From Nitrospirota bacterium (GTDB taxonomy: Bacteria > Nitrospirota > Thermodesulfovibrionia > Thermodesulfovibrionales > Dissulfurispiraceae), in assembly GCA_021792185.1 (NCBI GenBank), contig JAJYVD010000008.1:1-64000 (forward strand): a stretch of DNA of 64,000 nt, given 5' to 3'. Shown one piece after another: positions 44,742 to 52,585 of the stretch; within the stretch, counting starts at the first letter, position 1, and each line of letters opens with the position of its first letter. The notes under the pieces were generated by a model. It worked only from the letters and a program-made list of their open reading frames with translations. It did no database searches and had not been told where the DNA came from. Both the position numbers and the translations under genes were made by a program.

Positions 44742-45746
44742 TTGAGTTTAAATCCGATTAAACTGTTTAAAAATCTGACAGCCTGGTATTCGGAAAAAGT
44801 TTCCAGCAAGGCTAAAATCATCATTGCAGTATCCGTTTTATTCATTCTTGTCGGGGTAGGTATTATCGGCTACAAAATCAACGATTATTTCGAGAACGAC
44901 CCGAATGCCTGTCAGTTGTGTCATGTTCACGATTATGCCCATCAAAGGTGGGCGCAGAGCAAGCATAATGTAGTTACCTGCCATGAATGCCACCATTCCA
45001 CAAAGAAAGAGCAGGTGGTGCAGTTATACAGATTTGTCTTCCTCGGACAGAAGCAGGTCGAGCCGAGACATGGCAAGATTATAGTTCCCTCAAAATTGTG
45101 CATGGAATGCCATTGGGAGGGAAAAGAGAAATATCCGGCAGCAGCAAAGGTGAACAAGTCGAGATACCATGCAAAACATGTATTTATGGAGAAGATAGAA
45201 TGCACCAAGTGCCACGGGTATGTTGCACATAAGTTCCTGCCTGAAGAGAGATTCTGTACGCAGTGCCATAAAAATAAAGAGGTGCATGGCACAGGGATGG
45301 AAAAATTAGCCTGCATTAATTGTCATACAGATCGTACAGAGGATCTGAAACCAGGAAGGAATAAGTGTCTCTTCTGTCACGGCGATGAGTCTGTAAGAAA
45401 GAAATTGATTGCTGATGGAACAATAGATGTGAAATACTTCCAGCCGTCGCAGCAGATTATAAAGAAGGCAACAAAGATAAATGTGCCTGCTGATGCTCCT
45501 ATGCAGTTTAAGTGTTACGAATGCCATAAGCCGCATAAGAAGGTGAGACCGGACTACGGTACATGCATGGGCTGCCACAGCGACCAGTTAAGAGTAGGCA
45601 AACACGAGCTTCATATAAAGGGTATGAATATGAAGTGCGTGGATTGCCATAAACCTCATTCATGGATAGTTACAGAGGCACAGGCAAAGAAGGATTGCGT
45701 GAAGTGCCATGAGTATAGGAACCCTAAGAATTTTATAAGCGGATAA
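44742..45746 (+). CDS. NapC/NirT-like undecaheme cytochrome c
   Basis: 334 residues, TTG start with ggagg 6 bp upstream. A membrane anchor at about 25-45 is followed by eleven CXXCH sites (CQLCH, CHECH, CMECH, CTKCH, CTQCH, CINCH, CLFCH, CYECH, CMGCH, CVDCH, CVKCH). It is collinear with the preceding cytochrome across the whole length, so the pair arose by tandem duplication. The conserved 'RHGKIIVP' segment after heme 2 is shared. The two could form a heterodimeric heme wire. Confidence 0.93.
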   Translation: MSLNPIKLFKNLTAWYSEKVSSKAKIIIAVSVLFILVGVGIIGYKINDYFENDPNACQLCHVHDYAHQRWAQSKHNVVTCHECHHSTKKEQVVQLYRFVFLGQKQVEPRHGKIIVPSKLCMECHWEGKEKYPAAAKVNKSRYHAKHVFMEKIECTKCHGYVAHKFLPEERFCTQCHKNKEVHGTGMEKLACINCHTDRTEDLKPGRNKCLFCHGDESVRKKLIADGTIDVKYFQPSQQIIKKATKINVPADAPMQFKCYECHKPHKKVRPDYGTCMGCHSDQLRVGKHELHIKGMNMKCVDCHKPHSWIVTEAQAKKDCVKCHEYRNPKNFISG

Positions 45747-45754
45747 CAGATCCT

Positions 45755-45788
45755 GCCGGGGATAATGCAGGAACGATGTTATCCCGGC
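45755..45788 (+). promoter_or_regulatory. Intercistronic hairpin
   Basis: gccggggataa pairs with ttatcccggc (one bulged G) between the second 11-heme gene and the tetraheme gene. There is no T-run directly after it, so it may be an mRNA-stabilising or processing hairpin rather than a full terminator. A tttttt stretch occurs about 24 bp further on, just before the ggggaggag ribosome site. Confidence 0.45.
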
Positions 45789-45823
45789 GCTACTAAAAAT
45801 AATCGGTTTTTTGGGGAGGAGAT

Positions 45824-46291
45824 ATGAAGAACCATGTGTTCAGGCCGCTTCTTGTTGTAATCGGTCTGGTGGCTATTGTCCTGATCGCACGTCTTTTTAT
45901 TGTTCCAAAGGATTTCGGTGTATGGGAAAGAGGGTACATGTACGGCTGGCACCGAAAGGGCAATGAAGATGAGTGGAAGGCCGTAAAGGTCAAATTTCAG
46001 GGAAGGGAGTACTGCAAGGACTGCCATTCCCAGCAGTATTCACAGATATCCGGCACTCCGCATTTCAGAATACAGTGTGAGAACTGTCACGGACCGGCAA
46101 TAGACCATCCCTCAGACCCCCCAAAACTGAATATTGACAGGAGACGGGATCTATGTATCAGATGCCATTCTTATCTGCCTTATCCAACGACTGTAAGGGG
46201 AAAGATAAAGGGCATAAATCCGGATGAGCATAATCCGGGAATAGAATGCGTCATGTGCCACAACCCGCACAAAGCGTCTAAACCGATATAG
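45824..46291 (+). CDS. Membrane-anchored tetraheme cytochrome c, module B
   Basis: 155 residues. An N-terminal anchor (about 8-26) is followed by four heme sites: 'CKDCH', 'CENCH', 'CIRCH' and 'CVMCH', the last in 'GIECVMCHNPH'. It is analogous in position to the tetraheme subunit of module A but not obviously collinear in sequence. It is encoded 8 bp before the ferredoxin of module B and probably docks with it. Confidence 0.9.
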   Translation: MKNHVFRPLLVVIGLVAIVLIARLFIVPKDFGVWERGYMYGWHRKGNEDEWKAVKVKFQGREYCKDCHSQQYSQISGTPHFRIQCENCHGPAIDHPSDPPKLNIDRRRDLCIRCHSYLPYPTTVRGKIKGINPDEHNPGIECVMCHNPHKASKPI

Positions 46292-46299
46292 GAGGATGT

Positions 46300-47073
46300 A
46301 TGAAGAGGCGAGATTTTTTTAAGCTGTCTTTAAAGGGTGTTATAACGGCCGGACTTGCAAAGGGACTTTTTGAACTCGTAAAACCGGAACATATATTGGC
46401 TTCAACAAGCAATATAAGGAGGGTGTTTCTCATCGATGCCCAGGAGTGCTGCGGCTGCGGTCTTTGCATTAAGGCATGTAAGCTTGAAAATGAAATACCC
46501 TATGAGTCCAGCGTATCGAGGACATGGATTGAGAGGTATGTCCTCACAAAGGATGGAAAGGTTCATGCCGACGCCACAAATGCAGGAAAGGACGGCTTTA
46601 CTTCCACAAAAATAGACCTCGGGATGGGGAAGTATAAGGATATTAAAAAAGAGGATATAAAAAAGGCATTCTTCGTCCCCAAGCTCTGCAACCAGTGCGA
46701 AAACCCGTCATGCGTTCAGGTATGCCCTGTGGGAGCTACCTATCAGGCTGCCGACGGTGTTGTTCTCGTGGACAGGAAATGGTGCATAGGCTGCGGATAT
46801 TGCATAATGGCATGCCCTTACGGCGTGAGATTCTTCCATCCAAAATATCGTACGGCTGAAAAATGCAACTTCTGCTACCACAGGATATCAAAGGGATTAA
46901 AGACTGCGTGTGTCCAGGCATGTGTCTTTGGATCGAGGAAGCTGGGGAATCTCAAAGACCCTAATGACCCTGTGACAAAAACAATAATGACCGAAAGGGT
47001 ATGGGTCTTGAAAGAAGAATACGGAACCAAACCACAGGTGTATTATACAAATCTGAGCATGGAGGTGAGATAA
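46300..47073 (+). CDS. Periplasmic four-cluster ferredoxin, module B
   Basis: 257 residues. The Tat-like start 'MKRRDFFKLSLKGVITAG' is followed by four Cys sets: 'CCGCGLCIKACKLEN', 'CNQCENPSCVQVCP', 'CIGCGYCIMACPYGV' and 'CNFCYHRISKGLKTACVQAC'. It is paralogous to the module A ferredoxin. The next gene begins one base after its stop, so it is strongly coupled to NrfD. It acts as electron bridge between the cytochromes and the quinone-reactive subunit. Confidence 0.92.
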   Translation: MKRRDFFKLSLKGVITAGLAKGLFELVKPEHILASTSNIRRVFLIDAQECCGCGLCIKACKLENEIPYESSVSRTWIERYVLTKDGKVHADATNAGKDGFTSTKIDLGMGKYKDIKKEDIKKAFFVPKLCNQCENPSCVQVCPVGATYQAADGVVLVDRKWCIGCGYCIMACPYGVRFFHPKYRTAEKCNFCYHRISKGLKTACVQACVFGSRKLGNLKDPNDPVTKTIMTERVWVLKEEYGTKPQVYYTNLSMEVR

Positions 47074-47074
47074 C

Positions 47075-48328
47075 ATGGTTCACGGAGAAGTCTGGACTAT
47101 AAAAGAGCTGTTTGTTTATCCCAATGAATTCATCTACTGGAGCATACAGATAGTAATGTATCCTTTTATGACGGGACTTGTTGCAGGGGCCTTTGTCCTG
47201 TCATCACTGTATCATGTCTTCGGGGTTAAGCAGTTAAAGGACATGGCACGGTTTGCGCTGGTGTTCTCCTTTGCCCTTTTGTTTGTGGCGCCCATGCCGA
47301 TAGTTCTGCATCTCCAGTTTCCGTTCAGAGGTTTTAATATCTTCATGACCCCTCACTTCACCTCTGCAATAGCTGCCTTTGGCATCGTCTTTTCCGCATA
47401 TGGAGCGATAGTCGCATCGGAGCTGTGGTTCATATACAGGAAACATTTTGTTGAGATTGCCCTGCCTCTCAAGGAAAAGCAGGATAAAACCCTGTTTGAG
47501 TGGTTTAAATACCTGGTTTTTTGTGCGCTGACTCTCGGGGTATATGATATAAGCGAGGAGTCTCTAAAGAGAGACGAGAAGGCTATTAAGATCCTTGCAG
47601 GGGTCGGCATACCGGTGGCTATGTTTCTTCATGGTTATGCAGGGTTTATCTTTGGCTCTGTTAAGGCAAACGCATTATGGATGACGCCCCTTATGCCTGT
47701 CATATTCATAATGTCTGCTATAGTGTCAGGAATTGCTCTTTGCATGCTGACATACATAGTAACTATGGAGATAAGGAAAATACTTGTATCCAGAAAGAAG
47801 AAGCCATCTCATATGCCCCAGACCACGGAAGAAATAAAGGGTGTCGAGATGCATGTAATAAAGATGACAGCCAGATACTTATTGTTTTTCTTGATAGCTG
47901 CCATAAGCCTTGAGCTTTTAGACCTTATCTTCAGGGGATACACTGCGGTTAAGTCGTGGGATGTCCTGAGGAGCGTTATCTATGGAAGGGACTTTGTCGA
48001 TATATTCATCCTGCAATACGGCCTCGGAAACCTTGTGCCGTTCATCCTTTTTTTGATGCCGGGATTGACAATAAGAAGGGCCGTGGTCGGAACAATCCTT
48101 GTTTTATTTGGAGTATTCATGATGCGTTGGAATGTTGTTATCGGCGGGCAGGCATTCTCTCTGACATTTGCAGGGTACATGCACTACCATCTGCCGATAA
48201 TTCCACATGACTGGGAAACCTTCAAGGAGGGACTCGGCGGCGCATTGAGTATTTTCATTATGCCTTTCGTACTGTTCTGGATATTTAATAAGATATTTCC
48301 TGTTTTCAGTTTTGAGAAGTCTCATTAG
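47075..48328 (+). CDS. NrfD-like quinone-interacting membrane subunit, module B
   Basis: A 417-residue protein with about ten membrane helices and charged cytoplasmic loops. 'YWSIQIVMYPFMTGLVAGAF' and 'GYAGFIFGSVKANALWM' correspond to conserved NrfD regions. It ends module B and is followed by a bidirectional hairpin. It is paralogous to the module A subunit but distant. The expected role is electron exchange with menaquinone. Confidence 0.92.
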   Translation: MVHGEVWTIKELFVYPNEFIYWSIQIVMYPFMTGLVAGAFVLSSLYHVFGVKQLKDMARFALVFSFALLFVAPMPIVLHLQFPFRGFNIFMTPHFTSAIAAFGIVFSAYGAIVASELWFIYRKHFVEIALPLKEKQDKTLFEWFKYLVFCALTLGVYDISEESLKRDEKAIKILAGVGIPVAMFLHGYAGFIFGSVKANALWMTPLMPVIFIMSAIVSGIALCMLTYIVTMEIRKILVSRKKKPSHMPQTTEEIKGVEMHVIKMTARYLLFFLIAAISLELLDLIFRGYTAVKSWDVLRSVIYGRDFVDIFILQYGLGNLVPFILFLMPGLTIRRAVVGTILVLFGVFMMRWNVVIGGQAFSLTFAGYMHYHLPIIPHDWETFKEGLGGALSIFIMPFVLFWIFNKIFPVFSFEKSH

Positions 48329-48346
48329 TATATATCTGCACTGGAT

Positions 48347-48375
48347 GGATGTGGCAGGGTTCGCCTGCCACATCC
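48347..48375. terminator. Perfect 12-bp hairpin between convergent genes
   Basis: ggatgtggcagg-gttcg-cctgccacatcc, a perfect stem between the module B NrfD stop and the convergent TlpA-TPR stop. The plus-strand side is followed by an A-rich rather than T-rich tract; read from the minus strand, the approach is T-rich. It is probably a shared transcription stop or mRNA 3'-end barrier. Confidence 0.55.
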
Positions 48376-48401
48376 AAGAATAAAGAAAATAAATCCATAC
48401 C

Positions 48402-49513
48402 TTAATAGCCAACTTTCAGGAGAAGTTCAAGGTAGCGCTTGTAGTCAGATGCAGCCTCTTTTAACATTCTACTGCCCTCATAAACCTCAGCCCTCAGTAA
48501 ATATATTGCTGGATCATATGGATTAAGGGAAATGGCTGAATCAAAGGCACTAAGAGCCTCTTTCATCTGTCCGTTTTTTGCAAGGGCATATGCCATGTAA
48601 TAATAGGCTGGCGTGTATGAATCCATTTTTATCGCCCTGCTGAGGATTTCTATTGCCTCCTTTGGTCTTCCCTTTTTTGCAAGGAGATAGCCCAGTCCGC
48701 TCATTGCGATTATATTTTCAGTATCCGCAGTCAGTGCCTTTCTCAGGATTTCCTCTGCCTCTTTGTCTTTATCCTGGGATTCATAGATTTTGGCCAGTTC
48801 TATATATGGAGGTATATATCTGGGATCCTTGTTGATTGCCTTCTGGAGGAATGCGCGGGCCATCTCGTTCATGCCTTTTTTTATGAACTGACGGGCAATA
48901 TTTGTATCTGCCACCACATTGTAAGGTGGCATGTATTTAGGCTCAACCTTTTTTAGAGGCGTCTCACCTGCTAAAACCAGAAGGTAATCAAACATATCCT
49001 CTGTTCCCACCAGCGGAAGCCCTGGAAGGGTGTAAGAGACTTTGCCTTCCGCTATAACAATGGTGGATGGCAGGGCTATGACATTGTAGCTATGAAATGT
49101 TTTCAGTCCACTGTCAACTAAAACAGGAAAGGAGATATTAAGCTCTTTAACCAGTTTTTTATCGCTTTCATGTCTTCATCGGATATAGTCTGATTATCCG
49201 CATTGATGCCGACAACCAGAATCCCTCTGTCTTTGTACTTCTTGTAATATTCTTCAAATCTCTTGAGCGCAACGGAAGAATTGACGCTCCATGTCGACCA
49301 GAAAAGGATTATGACAGCCTTTTTCTGTGAGAATCGGGATAGCCCTGTCTCCCTGCCTTCGATGTCCTTAAGGGTGAAATCGGGGGCATTATCTCCTGTC
49401 TGGAGCAGGGCCTCTGTTTTAGTAGGATATGTGAGAGATACACCGTATGTGGCAATAAAAATTGCTGCGCTTAGAACAAGGATAATTTTTTTAGCATTAC
49501 GAATCCTCCCCAT
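48402..49513 (-). pseudogene. Frameshifted TlpA-like SxxS/TPR gene (paralogue of 37772-38881)
   Basis: The reading frame opens at the ATG 49513 (ggaggg site), encodes a signal helix and 'APDFTLKDIEGRE' with the site 'FWSTWSVNSSVAL', then breaks after 'SDEDMKAIK'. A six-A tract (minus strand, 49155-49160) lacks one base relative to the intact paralogue. Shifting frame there restores 'KLVKELNISFPVLVDSGLKTFHSYN' and the remaining TPR half to 48402. The C-terminal half could be translated alone from 49010. A sequencing error, slippage or a real inactivation are all possible. Its Cys-to-Ser change matches the intact copy. Confidence 0.85.
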
Positions 49514-49533
49514 TGCTTCCCTCCTGTTTTTGC

Positions 49534-49562
49534 TTGAAAACAATTTTTAAATATCTTAAAAT
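49534..49562 (+). promoter_or_regulatory. Promoter upstream of the TorD-like gene
   Basis: TTGAAA (49534-49539), a 17-bp spacer and TAAAAT (49557-49562). It matches the module A promoter at 38900-38928 in boxes, spacing and flanking gcttgaaaacaatt, consistent with duplication of the divergent tlpA/cytochrome promoter region. Confidence 0.6.
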
Positions 49563-49609
49563 TTTTACAAAATATTTACAAACAATAAGTTCAGGGAGGA
49601 TTCCACAAT

Positions 49610-49660
49610 ATGAAAAGAAGTTATAATAATAAAGAACCTGCGAGGAATACGGGCTCTTGA
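49610..49660 (+). CDS. Possible 16-residue leader peptide
   Basis: An ATG with a gggagga site 9 bp upstream opens MKRSYNNKEPARNTGS and stops 24 bp before the TorD-like start. It occupies the position that the tetraheme cytochrome start has in module A, so it may be a remnant of a lost gene or a leader. Expression is unproven. Confidence 0.3.
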   Translation: MKRSYNNKEPARNTGS

Positions 49661-49684
49661 TATGAGGCAAACAGGAGGTAAGTC

Positions 49685-50239
49685 TTGCCATTTTATTATA
49701 ATGAAGAAGATATCGAACGGGCTGAGCTTTACAGGCTCTTTGCGGGCATTTTCATGAAAGAGCCTTCCGATGAACTGATACTTCAGGTTAAAGAAATGTT
49801 CCGGATGAGTTTTGAAGATTCGCCTGTGAATATAGGTATCGATTTTGCGAATATTTTTCTCAGGCCGGACGGCCGCCTTATGCCGTGCGAGTCGCTTTAC
49901 AACTATCCGCTTGGCGACAGGCCGGGGCTTTGGGGAAGGGCTGCGGAGGAGGTGCAGGAGTTTTACGGAGCAGCCGGTCTTGTGATGGGCGAAGAAATGA
50001 GTTTAATGCCCGACCACATATCTATGGAGATGCTGTTCATGAGCTATCTGATAGAGAACGGCCTTTCGGAGCTCCAGTGGAGATTTCTCGACGAACACCT
50101 TGTCAAATGGATACCCGAATACTGCGATGAGGTCAGGAGGCATGCCGGCACCGTTTTCTATAAAGAGGTTGCAAATATTGTGAAGGAATTTATATTATCC
50201 GAACATGATGCATTAGGCGGTGAGCAGAATGGAACCTGA
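49685..50239 (+). CDS. TorD/DmsD-family redox-enzyme maturation chaperone
   Basis: 184 residues, TTG start with an aggaggt site. An all-helical TorD-like protein: 'RAELYRLFAGIFMKEPSDELI', then 'FANIFLRPDGRLMPCESLY' and 'MPDHISMEMLFMSYLI', the family's E-x-x-Y/P-D-H-x-x-x-E/L pattern. Such chaperones proofread Tat substrates, typically molybdopterin subunits. No molybdoenzyme is in the window, so its client is either distant or one of the Tat-exported ferredoxins. Confidence 0.85.
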   Translation: MPFYYNEEDIERAELYRLFAGIFMKEPSDELILQVKEMFRMSFEDSPVNIGIDFANIFLRPDGRLMPCESLYNYPLGDRPGLWGRAAEEVQEFYGAAGLVMGEEMSLMPDHISMEMLFMSYLIENGLSELQWRFLDEHLVKWIPEYCDEVRRHAGTVFYKEVANIVKEFILSEHDALGGEQNGT

Positions 50240-50441
50240 AAAACCCTTATTCAGACAGCTTATCGAGGCGAGCAGCGTAGGGATAAATCTTGTGGTCTCT
50301 ACTTTTGTGGGGCTCGCCATAGGATACGGGCTTGATAAATTGTTCGGAACTTCGCCGTATCTGACGGTGATATTTTTGATCCTCGGCATTATTGCCGGAT
50401 TCATGGAGTTGGTAAGGGTGGCGAGAAAGCAGGAAAAATGA
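50229..50441 (+). CDS. AtpZ/AtpI-family small membrane protein
   Basis: 70 residues from the ATG at 50229 (GTG at 50220 is an alternative), overlapping the TorD-like gene by 11 bp. Two membrane helices with a Gly-rich 'GLAIGYGLDKLFGTSPYL' segment match the small F0F1-ATPase-associated AtpZ-type family (PF09527-like), thought to help Mg2+ uptake or assembly. It usually precedes atpI and atpB; here it is followed by a dispersed repeat and then an AtpI-like gene. Confidence 0.75.
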   Translation: MEPEKPLFRQLIEASSVGINLVVSTFVGLAIGYGLDKLFGTSPYLTVIFLILGIIAGFMELVRVARKQEK

Positions 50442-50495
50442 ATAATACGTTATCGGTGCGAGAAGACAAAGTATTGGAGCGACATCCGTAATTAC

Positions 50496-50661
50496 ATATA
50501 GCGCAAGTCCGCTTCAACGCCTTTATAAGTGTTGTTTTTATGCAGAACAAAGATAACATATGCTTTGGCATAATATATGCCGCCGATGCTGATGACGGAT
50601 ATAAGAGAATGTGATTAAAAAGTTCTGTTGATAAAGTCATTGAAGCAGACCCGCGCTATAT
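50496..50661. mobile_element. 166-bp MITE-like palindromic repeat R2, copy 1
   Basis: Left arm atatagcgcaagtccgcttc and right arm (reverse complement tatagcgcgggtctgcttc) pair over about 30 bp. The centre contains atgccgccgatgctgatgac. A second copy is at 60539-60708. Where the left arm differs between copies (agcgc/agtgc, cttcaa/ctttaa), the right arm changes to match. It separates atpZ from atpI. Confidence 0.8.
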
Positions 50662-50687
50662 ATTGAAAATATCTCTTTGAGGTTATT

Positions 50688-51059
50688 ATGGAACAGGGAT
50701 CATGGGAGTTGATGGTTAACAGGATATATAAGCAGTCGGCGGTTGTGCTGATTGCGTCGGCGGTTATCTCGATATTTTTAACTGAATGGAGGTTTTCCCT
50801 GAGCATATTGATCGGCGGCCTTGTCGGCATAGGCAATCTAAGGGGTATCGTGTGGAGCGTGACAGCATTGCTCGGAGCGGGACAGGCGCGGGCGAAGATG
50901 ATGATTTTAAGCGCGTTCAGGCTTATGGTGATTTTTTCGGTGCTGATAATACTCGCCGTATTCGGCGTTATAAAGGCGTATGGACTTCTCGCCGGTTTTA
51001 CGATAGTATTTATTATCATGATTAAAGAAAGTCTGATTGCGGCCAAAAGGGAAAATTAA
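50688..51059 (+). CDS. AtpI-like ATP synthase subunit I family protein
   Basis: 123 residues with four membrane helices. 'FSLSILIGGLVGIGNLRGIVWS' and the overall length fit the ATP synthase I (PF03899-like) family, which assists c-ring assembly. There is no atpB downstream; instead a 48-residue membrane protein and pgi follow. The ATP synthase core genes must lie elsewhere, or these genes have become detached from them. Confidence 0.7.
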   Translation: MEQGSWELMVNRIYKQSAVVLIASAVISIFLTEWRFSLSILIGGLVGIGNLRGIVWSVTALLGAGQARAKMMILSAFRLMVIFSVLIILAVFGVIKAYGLLAGFTIVFIIMIKESLIAAKREN

Positions 51060-51206
51060 GTGCTTAACTGGCTTATTATAATAGCCATACTTCTGGTATT
51101 AATGGTGCTTAAGCTCACGAAGTTTTTAGGCATTGCCGTAATAGTGGCGCTGCTTGTGCTGATGACGGTAAAGAGCCAGATAAAAAGGTCGCGCAGAAAA
51201 GATTAG
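51060..51206 (+). CDS. 48-residue two-helix membrane protein
   Basis: A GTG directly after the AtpI-like stop opens a frame encoding 'LNWLIIIAILLVLMVLKLTK' then 'FLGIAVIVALLVLMTVKSQI' and a basic tail 'KRSRRKD'. Two membrane helices with a positive C-terminus. Tight coupling to the preceding gene (no gap) argues that it is real. Its family is unknown. Confidence 0.5.
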   Translation: MLNWLIIIAILLVLMVLKLTKFLGIAVIVALLVLMTVKSQIKRSRRKD

Positions 51207-51237
51207 CTGTGCCGTTGCCGCACATGGAGGTTCGGAT

Positions 51238-52563
51238 ATGATAAAGATAGATTTTTCCAATCTCATGCAAAATTCCATCGGCAAAAACGGGCTTATATCC
51301 GATGATTTCGACCGTATCGATATCAAAAAAATCAACGACGCGATAAGGTCGAGAAAATATCCCGAACTCGAATTCTTCGACCTGCACAAAGCCGATACCT
51401 CGCAGATAAAAGAACTCGGCAGGCATGCGGGAGGGTTCGAAAATTTTATTCTGCTCGGCATCGGCGGTTCGGCGCTCGGACCGAGGTCTATCATGGATTC
51501 CCTAAGACCTTTCCATAATTTCAAGAACAAGCCGAGGGTTTTTATTTATGACAATGTAGACCCCGTGACATTGAAGAACATACTCGACATTGCAGACCTT
51601 AAAAATACGGTCATAAATGTGATAACAAAATCGGGCAGCACGGCAGAGACCATAGCCTCTTTTATGATAATCTGGCAGAAGTTAAAGGAGCAGTCTCTGA
51701 AGGCTGAGGATCATATCATCGTCACAACAGATACTGAAAAGGGCAATCTCAGAAAAATAGTAAATGAGTACGGTCTCAGGTCGTTGCCGGTTCCCCAAGG
51801 CGTAGGCGGGAGATACTCTGTTTTAAGCGCCGTGGGGCTTCTGCTCGCGGAGGCGATAGGTGTCTATTCGGGTGAGATGTTGAAGGGCGCGAAGGATATT
51901 CATGACAGATGCGTGACTCCGGACTTGCGGCAAAATCCCGCATATATGTTTGCTTCGGGACTTTATCTTACGCAGCAGCTTAAAAACAGGAATATCACTG
52001 TTATTATGCCTTACGCAGACCGTTTGAAATCTTTTTCCGAATGGTTCTGCCAGTTGTGGGCGGAAAGCCTCGGCAAAGAAGGCAGGGGGTTCACGCCTTA
52101 TCCCTCGGTAGGCACGACAGACCAGCATTCGCAGTTGCAGTTGTGGATGGAAGGCCCGGAGGACAAGATTGTTGTTTTCCTGTCCGTGGAGGATTACGGA
52201 GCGGATATCGAAATACCCGCGGTTTTTCAGGATATGGAAGGACTGAGTTATCTTTCGGGCCATACCCTCGGCGAATTGATAAAGATAGAGCAGGAGGCAT
52301 CCGAGATAGCTCTTACAAAGAGAGGGAGGCCGAGCATAACCATAAAACTTCCAAAAATAGACGCCTGTCATCTCGGGCAGTTGTTTCATTTCTTTGAGAT
52401 AAGCACCGCCGTAACCGGCCTTTTATACGGCATCAATCCATTCAACCAGCCCGGCGTCGAGGAAGGCAAAAATCTCACATACGGCATGATGGGTAAAAAG
52501 GGATATGAGGACAGGAAAAAAGAATTCGAGTCATACAGGCAGAGAGACATCTTGAGTTTGTAA
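51238..52563 (+). CDS. pgi: Glucose-6-phosphate isomerase
   Basis: A 441-residue cytosolic enzyme interconverting glucose-6-P and fructose-6-P. The SIS-fold motifs are 'LLGIGGSALGPRSIMDSL', 'NVITKSGSTAETIASFMI', 'GGRYSVLSAVGLL' and, near the C-terminus, 'NPFNQPGVEEGKN'. The length is that of the short bacterial and archaeal type. It supports sugar or glycogen flow together with malQ and the GH1 enzyme elsewhere in the window. The start is preceded by tggaggttcgg. Confidence 0.95.
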   Translation: MIKIDFSNLMQNSIGKNGLISDDFDRIDIKKINDAIRSRKYPELEFFDLHKADTSQIKELGRHAGGFENFILLGIGGSALGPRSIMDSLRPFHNFKNKPRVFIYDNVDPVTLKNILDIADLKNTVINVITKSGSTAETIASFMIIWQKLKEQSLKAEDHIIVTTDTEKGNLRKIVNEYGLRSLPVPQGVGGRYSVLSAVGLLLAEAIGVYSGEMLKGAKDIHDRCVTPDLRQNPAYMFASGLYLTQQLKNRNITVIMPYADRLKSFSEWFCQLWAESLGKEGRGFTPYPSVGTTDQHSQLQLWMEGPEDKIVVFLSVEDYGADIEIPAVFQDMEGLSYLSGHTLGELIKIEQEASEIALTKRGRPSITIKLPKIDACHLGQLFHFFEISTAVTGLLYGINPFNQPGVEEGKNLTYGMMGKKGYEDRKKEFESYRQRDILSL

Positions 52564-52585
52564 GGGCGATAACGGTATACGGATT

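Noticed and set aside
50576-50590. tggcataatatatgc, a near sigma-54 promoter match
   Set aside because: It lies inside R2 copy 1 and is not conserved in copy 2; no activator or suitable gene spacing supports it.
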